From positions 6,740,001 to 6,804,000 of the forward strand of contig NZ_CP069396.1 of NCBI RefSeq assembly GCF_016887565.1: a DNA stretch of 64,000 nucleotides. Direction: 5' to 3'. The DNA is from Archangium violaceum (GTDB lineage: Bacteria > Myxococcota > Myxococcia > Myxococcales > Myxococcaceae). A model generated the notes under the pieces. The model did no database searches and was not told the origin of the DNA. It was given only the letters and a program-made list of their open reading frames with translations. Positions 55,175 through 61,536 of this stretch are shown piece after piece (the stretch's first letter is position 1; each line of letters opens with the position of its first letter). The position numbers and the translations under genes were made by a program.

Positions 55175-56815
55175 TCAGAAGAAGATCATGCGGAAGAATG
55201 TGCTGCCCATCCGGCGCCCGTGCAGCGCGAAGTTCGACTCGGTGCCGGACAGGATTTCGTAATGGTAACTCTGTCCGCTCGGGCCCGTGATGTCGACGCC
55301 CCGGCTGTTCCACGACAAGCCCGGGAAACGGTCCTTCACCTGCGCCTCGACCCATCGCCCTCGCGCCTGGCGCTCCAGGAGATTCACACGATGCTCCAAG
55401 CCGCGGCGCCGCATCCTGTCGATTGCCCGCACTTCGTCATCCGACAGCATAGCCCGGGACCACCTAGCCGCTTCCTCCCTCACGGCAGCCTGCAGCTCGT
55501 CGCCCAGCCGGTCCTCCGCCGGAATGTCCCTGTAACTCTTGCCTCGCGGGAGGTGCCACCGCTCCCCACTGCTGAGGATGACCTGCTTGTTGCCACCGCG
55601 GTGCTGGATGGCCACGGTGCCCGTGTGCCCTCCACCAACTCCCGAGCTACTGCTCCGCGCCAGGACGTTGATGCCAACCGGCGCCTGCGGGGAGGTGAGG
55701 ACGACGAGGGCGCGGCTCTGCTCCACCACAACCTCCACCGCGGCCGCCTCCTCCATGGCCACCGCGACCGAGCCCTCCATTCCCTGGGCGGCCCACTGCG
55801 CCTGCATCTGGCTGAACCTCGGCAGCGAGCGAAGGTGCGTCGCCACCTCGCCCAGAGTCCGCCCGGTGAGAGTGGCCACCGCGAGGATGAGGGCCCGGGC
55901 CGCGTCCGTCCCTATGCGCTTGTCGAAGGCCTCGCCGGCGTCGCGCAGCTCCTCGAAGGTGGTGGCCTCGTGCGCCGCGTGCGCCATGCTGGCCCACCCG
56001 TCCATGAGGCCCCACATGGCGTCCACACCCAGCCAGGCCAGCAGCACCACCGAGAGCGCGGCCGCCACTGCCTTCGTGCTGGGCTCCGGTAGCAGCCAGA
56101 GCGCCAGGTACAGGCCCGCGGCCCACACCAGCGAGGAGAGCAGCGCCTGCGGGCTGAGTTCGCGTCCGAGGGCCGCCCGCGTCTCGTCGAGCACACCCCC
56201 GAAGGCCAGGGCGAGCGCCAGGGTGCGCCTGTCGTCCGTGCGCAGGTAGGGCCCGTCCGTGAAGAGGCCAAGGCAGTCACCGCCGCCCCGTAGCTGACAC
56301 CACCGGAGGTATTTCTCCTTGAGCGCCGCCTCGGCCTCGGGGACGAGCGAGCCCTTGTCGGTGAGGGGCACCAGCGCGAGAACCCTGTCCCGGTACACCT
56401 CGGCGAGCAGCTCCTCCTCGGGCATGGCCTGCAGCAGCCCCTGGGCGGCCTCCTGGGGCGTTCCGTGCACCTGGTGGTGCTGGAGGAGCTGCGCAACCGC
56501 GCGCTGGTACTCCTCCCGCGTGACGGCCAGCACCCGCGTGCTGCCGCGCGCCTCCACCTCGGCCGCGTACACAACAAGCACCGGCTGCAGCTCCCTCGGC
56601 GCCGAGCGCGCCTCGCTCTCCGCCGCCTCCTCCCCCGCGCGACCGCCCCCGGCCCCTCTCCCCGCCCCGGGCCCCTGCGTGGCGCAGGCCGCGTGGAGAA
56701 ACAGGACAATGAGCCAGAGGGCCCCGGCCGGCGCCCAGGGTGGCGGGCTCCGCCGGACATCGAGCTGCGTTCCGCCGCCCTCCCCCACCGCAGGACTCGG
56801 GTGCTTCTTCAACAT
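55175..56815 (-). CDS. SitA5-like polymorphic toxin lipoprotein
   Basis: A 546-residue protein from ATG 56815, eight bases after a GGGAGG site. A hydrophobic signal ends LFLHAAC with C44 as the probable lipid anchor. A helical region of about 280 residues (including CLGLFTDGPYLRTDDRRTLALALAFGGVL and WLGVDAMWGLMDGWA, with membrane-type helices) is conserved in my recollection of SitA5 toxins of Myxococcus. The final 100 residues are a separate domain with GVDITGPSGQSYHYEI, reminiscent of restriction-like nucleases, ending FRMIFF. Sit toxins pass between kin by TraA/TraB outer-membrane exchange. The downstream gene is its probable immunity protein. Confidence 0.75.
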   Translation of the reverse strand: MLKKHPSPAVGEGGGTQLDVRRSPPPWAPAGALWLIVLFLHAACATQGPGAGRGAGGGRAGEEAAESEARSAPRELQPVLVVYAAEVEARGSTRVLAVTREEYQRAVAQLLQHHQVHGTPQEAAQGLLQAMPEEELLAEVYRDRVLALVPLTDKGSLVPEAEAALKEKYLRWCQLRGGGDCLGLFTDGPYLRTDDRRTLALALAFGGVLDETRAALGRELSPQALLSSLVWAAGLYLALWLLPEPSTKAVAAALSVVLLAWLGVDAMWGLMDGWASMAHAAHEATTFEELRDAGEAFDKRIGTDAARALILAVATLTGRTLGEVATHLRSLPRFSQMQAQWAAQGMEGSVAVAMEEAAAVEVVVEQSRALVVLTSPQAPVGINVLARSSSSGVGGGHTGTVAIQHRGGNKQVILSSGERWHLPRGKSYRDIPAEDRLGDELQAAVREEAARWSRAMLSDDEVRAIDRMRRRGLEHRVNLLERQARGRWVEAQVKDRFPGLSWNSRGVDITGPSGQSYHYEILSGTESNFALHGRRMGSTFFRMIFF

Positions 56816-57025
56816 GGCGCTGGCCTCCCCCAGGAGCATCAGCCCCAGAGGATAGGATGCAGGAAGGCCAACCCTACAGGGGGGGGGGACGGGCCCGCAA
56901 AGGCCCGGAGTCTCGTCTCTTCGCGGCACCGCCGAATGGGCCACCGCTCGCGCCGCTCGCGGGGAGCCCTCAAACTCTTCACCCCGCGAGGCGCCGCCTC
57001 GCCTTCCGCAGCCCGGAGAACGCGC

Positions 57026-57288
57026 ATGGCAACCCTGTATGACACCGCTGGAGCCGAGATTGGACGAGTCAGCGTTCACGGCACAGTTGGCGGCGCCCAC
57101 CATCATCGTCCTGGCGCCGCCGTCATTCGTAACCCAGAGGGCTGCGTCCTCCGCTTCGACGGCGACGGCTCTCGCGTGGAAGAGGGCGGCGACTATCGGG
57201 TCGACCTCGGAGATGGCAAGACGGTGCAGCTCCGCGTCTCAAGCGTGTCCCGGGCCGGGGGGACCTGGCTGCTCAGCTGCGACGTATT
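57026..57288 (+). pseudogene. Truncated hypothetical gene
   Basis: A frame from ATG 57026 encodes a coherent beta-rich start (TLYDTAGAEIGRVSVHG... GDYRVDLGDGKTVQLRV), ending near LLSCDVFRK at about 57288. From there the frame only continues through the antisense of a toxin fragment, to a stop at 57469, and the sequence becomes low-quality. The gene looks cut at the junction with the toxin remnant. Confidence 0.45.
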
Positions 57289-57289
57289 C

Positions 57290-57792
57290 AGGAAATCGAG
57301 CCATGCGGCGAGAAGGAGGGAGCCGAACATGGCTGCCTGGAGCCGTGGGCCGGTGAGGCGCAGGAGGGCGAGTTCCATGTCCGGGTCATCCACCTCCGAG
57401 GCAGCGTCCGCCAGCGTGGTGGCGCCACCGAGCGCGGCGTTGCTCCATCGCAATTGCTGTGCGCCATAGACGACGTAGCGGCCAAACAGACCATTGACTC
57501 GACCGCCGATCCCCGCCTGATTGGCCGCGAGTTTGGAGAGCGAGCCGGCGATACGGTGGGTGGAGCCTGATACGTCATCGATGGCAGCATGGACCGCCCG
57601 ACGGGTCAGTGTGGCGCTCCGCCGCCCAGACTCCACGGCGTCACGAGGGACCGCGGTCAGGACGCGCGAATGTTCGTCGCTCACCCCTTCCACCCATTCG
57701 TGCGCTGCGGCCACGCGCGGCGTGTAGCCCAGATTCTTCGCCCGACCGGGCGGTGGAGTCAGCCCTACGACGAGCGTCACGGCTCGCATCAC
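57290..57792 (-). pseudogene. N-terminal half of a toxin of the decayed-toxin family
   Basis: On the minus strand a frame of about 165 residues begins VMRAVTLVVGLTPPPGRAKNLGYTPRV at 57792 and ends AAMFGSLLLAAWLDFLN near 57290, after which it runs into unrelated sequence and a stop at 57193. It matches the middle portion of a myxobacterial toxin family. The shared stretch GSLLLA-WLDFLN is also where the C-terminal half at 36781 begins, in opposite orientation. It lacks a signal peptide and begins three bases after the preceding gene's stop, so it is a fused remnant. Confidence 0.55.
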
Positions 57793-57794
57793 TC

Positions 57795-59243
57795 TCAGGC
57801 CGTCTTCAAGGGAAGCCGCACCGCCGGATCCCCCAGCAGGATGTAGCCACGCAGATCATTGCGCAGCATCCAATACCCACCGAGCCTCGCGGGATTCACC
57901 GGGTCTGGCTTGTGCCGGACGGCCGCGTCCTGTCGGAGCTGGTACAGCGCCATCAGGGAGTCGTTCACCTCCCGGTAGAAGCGCATCAGCGCATCGAGCG
58001 CGACGCCCGCTCGGCCTCCACGCGCCAGGGTCTCCAGCACGGAGAGGAACCTGGAGGCACGGCCGCGATGCAGGTTGTCCGGGTCGGAGAACCCCACGGA
58101 CCAGGCCAGGTCACTGTGACCGATCACCGCCAGCGGTCCGAGAGGGTTGGCCAGTGCGGCCTGGGGCAGCGCCGCCAGGAAGGGCCGCTGTCCCGGCTGG
58201 GGCAGGCACCGCAACACGTCCTCGGGAGACCCCGGGTACGCCCCGGCCTGGGCGAGCATCTCCAGCCACGCATGGAAGGCGCTGACCGGCGGAGTGGCGG
58301 CCCCGAAGCACGCCAGACAGAACCAGATGCCCTCCGGCAGGAAGGGCGTGCTCCGGAGCATGTCTCCGGACAGCACCTGACCGGACCCCAGGCTGAGCGC
58401 TCCCTGCATCGCCCATTGCCGCTCCACCGACGACCACCCCCATGGGGGCGCCCCGAGGCCATGAGAGACCGTGAGCATCACCCCCGCGCGCGCCCGCCCC
58501 GCCGCATCCACCAGCTCGTCGACACCGCCGCTCCCGTACGGAACGCGCTGGACGCGAATCCCCGGATGCTTCCGCTCCCACTTCGTCTTCATCGCCTCCA
58601 GGCACGGCTGCACCAGCAGGCGCTCTCCCCACTCGGTGGCGCCCGAGCCGTCGAGCGCCGTGTAGAACAGGGACTCGGGCAGCTCGGCGGCTTCGCGTGC
58701 GTGCTCACTGGCCAGCACCTTCCGCGCATAGGCGGCATGGCCCTCGAGGTCCGTCCCGCCCCCGGTCCCGGAGAAGTGCAGCCGGCCCACGAAGGCGCTG
58801 TGCACGAGCACCTGCTGCAGCTCGATGGACACCTGATGGAGATCCCCGAGCACCAGCAGGTACCGGGGCCGCTCCTCCTCGGGAACATCCTCGGCGCGGT
58901 ATTCGGAATCCCTCCACCGGACCGCCGCCTCCGCGTCCATGCCGGGAGGAACCCGGTACCGGCGCGCACAGGCGCCCTGCTGGCGTTCCCGGTGGCGGAT
59001 GAGCGGCTCGAGCGCCTGGAGCATCTCATCCCCTTCCCTGCCCTCTGGCGCGATCACTCCCCAGCGTTGCGCGGCCAGGTCGTTCGGATCCCCGCCGGGC
59101 GCATCGAGCGTATGCGCCTCCACGCGGCGCGGGAGCTGGCCGGGCTTCGGGCTGTCCCAGACCGCGCGGAACTCCAGCCCGGCCTTCAGCACCGGCGCTT
59201 GCTCCTCCGCGTCCGCCAGAAGCAGATGCAGCCGTTCAGTCAT
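57795..59243 (-). CDS. Caspase/gingipain-fold protease-like protein
   Basis: A 482-residue cytoplasmic protein. A histidine in VMLTVSHGLG (H261) and a cysteine in WFCLACFGAA (C312) sit at the ends of adjacent strands, the arrangement of clan CD (caspase, CHAT, C25) peptidases. The closing motif YILLGDPAVRLPL is typical of C25/gingipain-like proteins. The N-terminal 250 residues are an unassigned region. It starts within the last 8 bases of the upstream Clp-like ATPase gene, so the two are co-translated. It is the probable effector of the Clp-like operon. Confidence 0.72.
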   Translation of the reverse strand: MTERLHLLLADAEEQAPVLKAGLEFRAVWDSPKPGQLPRRVEAHTLDAPGGDPNDLAAQRWGVIAPEGREGDEMLQALEPLIRHRERQQGACARRYRVPPGMDAEAAVRWRDSEYRAEDVPEEERPRYLLVLGDLHQVSIELQQVLVHSAFVGRLHFSGTGGGTDLEGHAAYARKVLASEHAREAAELPESLFYTALDGSGATEWGERLLVQPCLEAMKTKWERKHPGIRVQRVPYGSGGVDELVDAAGRARAGVMLTVSHGLGAPPWGWSSVERQWAMQGALSLGSGQVLSGDMLRSTPFLPEGIWFCLACFGAATPPVSAFHAWLEMLAQAGAYPGSPEDVLRCLPQPGQRPFLAALPQAALANPLGPLAVIGHSDLAWSVGFSDPDNLHRGRASRFLSVLETLARGGRAGVALDALMRFYREVNDSLMALYQLRQDAAVRHKPDPVNPARLGGYWMLRNDLRGYILLGDPAVRLPLKTA

Positions 59244-61536
59244 CGAGCACCGTCGCGAGGGCCCGGTACTCGTGCCGCAGCATCCGCTCGGCCTGGGTGC
59301 CGGCGACGACCACCGGGAGCATCGCGCCCTCCAGTCCGGAATCCGCCGAGAGCCTCACGGCGATGGGGGCCATCACCCTGGCCTCGATGAGCCGCTTCAA
59401 CGGCCGAGCCCCCAGCTTCGGATCGTACCCGTGACGGGCGAGCCAGGCCCGCGCGTCCGGCTCCACCACCAGCCTCAATCGGCGCCGCAACAGCCCCGCG
59501 CGTGAGGCCGCCTTCTCCAGCTCCAGGTCGACGATGCGCAGCACGTCCGCCTCCGACAGCCGGCGGAACGGGATGACGTGATCGATCCGGTTGAACAGCT
59601 CCGGGCGGAACGCCTGACGGATGGCGCGCAGGAAGTCCTCCGCGCCGCGCTCGGCCCCGAAGCCCGCGGGCTCCGACTGCTCGACGCCGAGGTTGCTCGT
59701 CATGCAGACCACCGTCATCCGGAAGTCCACCAGCCGCCCGAGGCTGTCGGTGAGTCTCCCCTCCCCCAGGATGCCGAGCAGCAGATCGAACACATCCGGG
59801 TGGGCCTTCTCGATCTCGTCGAACAGGACGAGGGACAGGGGCTGCTGGCGCACGCGCTCGGCGAGGCTGGTGATGCCGGGGCCCACCTCCATCAGCCGCT
59901 GGGCCGAGCCGGGCAGCATGTACTCGGACATGTCGATCCGGATCATCCGCTCCTCGTGTCCGAACAGCGTGCGCGCGAGCTGCTTGGACAGCTCGGTCTT
60001 CCCCACGCCGGTGGGCCCGGCGAAGAGCAGCGTGCCCACCGGCTTCTCCGGATCATTGAGCCCGGCCTTGAAGCGCGCGAGCACTCCCGCGGCCCGCTCG
60101 CAGGCGCGCTCCTGTCCGATGACGCCCTGCTTCAGCTGCGCCGCGAGCGTGGTCTGCTCGGCGGGGATCTCATCGCTGATGAGCTGGAGGGGCAGTCCCG
60201 TATAGCGGGCATAGGCCTCGGAGACGTCGCGGGGATAGAGCGTCCGGGCCTTGCCGCGCTCGCCCTGCTGCTCCAACCAGTCGAGGAAACGGAAGGCCTT
60301 CCCGGGGAACAGGGTGTCGCGCTGGAACGTCTCCAGGTGGCCGACGAGCTGCCGCAGGCCCAGGGAGTGGATGCTCACCCGGCTGTGCTTCACCGCCTGG
60401 TAGCGCTGCATGAGCGCCGGCATCTCCGAGGCCGCGGGCTGCTCGATGCGAATGACGCGGAAGGGCCGCAGCGCCTCGGCGAAGCGCCGCTGGCAGCGCT
60501 CGAACTCGGCCTCGGAGCACTCGGCGATGAGGGAGATCTCCCCGCTCATCGCGGCGGGCAGGAGCAGATCTCCAATGGACGATCCGTCCGGCTGGGGCGC
60601 CAGGAGGGACGTGAGCCGGTCCACGTAGAGGTAGTGGTTCTCGTACGAGAGCGCGTCGATGATCTTCAGGCAGCGCTCCTGCCACATGCCCAGGTAGACC
60701 ATTCCGGCCACGATGCGCTCGGCGCTGGTGCGCCAGATGTTCGGCAGACGAGCCTCCTTGTCCTCTCGCCGCCGCTCCGCGATCACCCGCGCGAGCCTGA
60801 GCACCTGGCTCGTCTTGCCGACTCCGGGCCCTCCGACGAGGAGGAGCGACTGCGGCGGCTGGCGCTTCGCGTAGGCGAGCCAGTCCGCCAGGGAGCCGCC
60901 GTCATGGACCAGCGATGGCTGCCTGCTGCCCAGGGCGCGCGACGTCAGCTCCTCGCCGATCTGATCGAGCACCGGAGGCGGAGGCTCCTCGCCGGAACCG
61001 CGCTTCTCTTCCAGCTCCAGCCCCCCCGGATCCCAGCTCCGCACAAACTCCTCGCCCTCGTGGCGGAAGTCGTAGAGTCCCTTGGGCTTCTCACCGAGCA
61101 GCGCGGTGGTGAGCGCGTGCTGGAGCACCTGGCGGGCGATGGAGAGCTCCTCGATGACGAACGACCAGCCGAAGCGAGGCACCCGCACGCGCCAGGCTCC
61201 GCTCTCCATCTTCCCGTAGACGTACGTCAGCTTCAGCGGGACGAGCGCCTTGGAGATGATCGGCCGCTTCTTGTGCACGGTCTGCGGGTGGACCTCGACC
61301 GCGATGGTCCGGGCCTGCAGCTCCTCCTCCCACAGGAAGCGGTTGATCGCCGTGGGGTCGTCGAGCAGCAACTGCCGCACCCGTGTCTCCAGGAGCGCCT
61401 GGACCTCGGACTCGCTGGTGCCGTAGGCGGACGGAGGGGGCTCGTCGAAGAAGCTCTCCCAGACGGGCAGGAGCTGCCCGGTGAGCCGGCCGTCGTGGTG
61501 GGTGGTGAAGTAGACGCGAAGGCTCTTGTCGCTCAT
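59236..61536 (-). CDS. Clp-like double AAA+ ATPase with degenerate first module
   Basis: A 766-residue protein. Residues 1-190 form a novel N-terminal domain with no Clp N motif. The first AAA+ module has Walker A GGPGVGKT (235-242), but the Walker B stretch reads YLYVDRL: the catalytic glutamate of the usual DE is replaced by arginine. The second module has Walker A GPTGVGKT (about 497-504) and intact Walker B LFDEIEKAHPD, with the arginine finger FRPELFNRID and sensor-2 GARPLKR. It therefore resembles ClpB/ClpA with one probably inactive ring. Its ATG overlaps the end of the upstream Clp-like gene in ATGA. It should remodel or deliver substrates. Confidence 0.85.
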   Translation of the reverse strand: MSDKSLRVYFTTHHDGRLTGQLLPVWESFFDEPPPSAYGTSESEVQALLETRVRQLLLDDPTAINRFLWEEELQARTIAVEVHPQTVHKKRPIISKALVPLKLTYVYGKMESGAWRVRVPRFGWSFVIEELSIARQVLQHALTTALLGEKPKGLYDFRHEGEEFVRSWDPGGLELEEKRGSGEEPPPPVLDQIGEELTSRALGSRQPSLVHDGGSLADWLAYAKRQPPQSLLLVGGPGVGKTSQVLRLARVIAERRREDKEARLPNIWRTSAERIVAGMVYLGMWQERCLKIIDALSYENHYLYVDRLTSLLAPQPDGSSIGDLLLPAAMSGEISLIAECSEAEFERCQRRFAEALRPFRVIRIEQPAASEMPALMQRYQAVKHSRVSIHSLGLRQLVGHLETFQRDTLFPGKAFRFLDWLEQQGERGKARTLYPRDVSEAYARYTGLPLQLISDEIPAEQTTLAAQLKQGVIGQERACERAAGVLARFKAGLNDPEKPVGTLLFAGPTGVGKTELSKQLARTLFGHEERMIRIDMSEYMLPGSAQRLMEVGPGITSLAERVRQQPLSLVLFDEIEKAHPDVFDLLLGILGEGRLTDSLGRLVDFRMTVVCMTSNLGVEQSEPAGFGAERGAEDFLRAIRQAFRPELFNRIDHVIPFRRLSEADVLRIVDLELEKAASRAGLLRRRLRLVVEPDARAWLARHGYDPKLGARPLKRLIEARVMAPIAVRLSADSGLEGAMLPVVVAGTQAERMLRHEYRALATVLDD

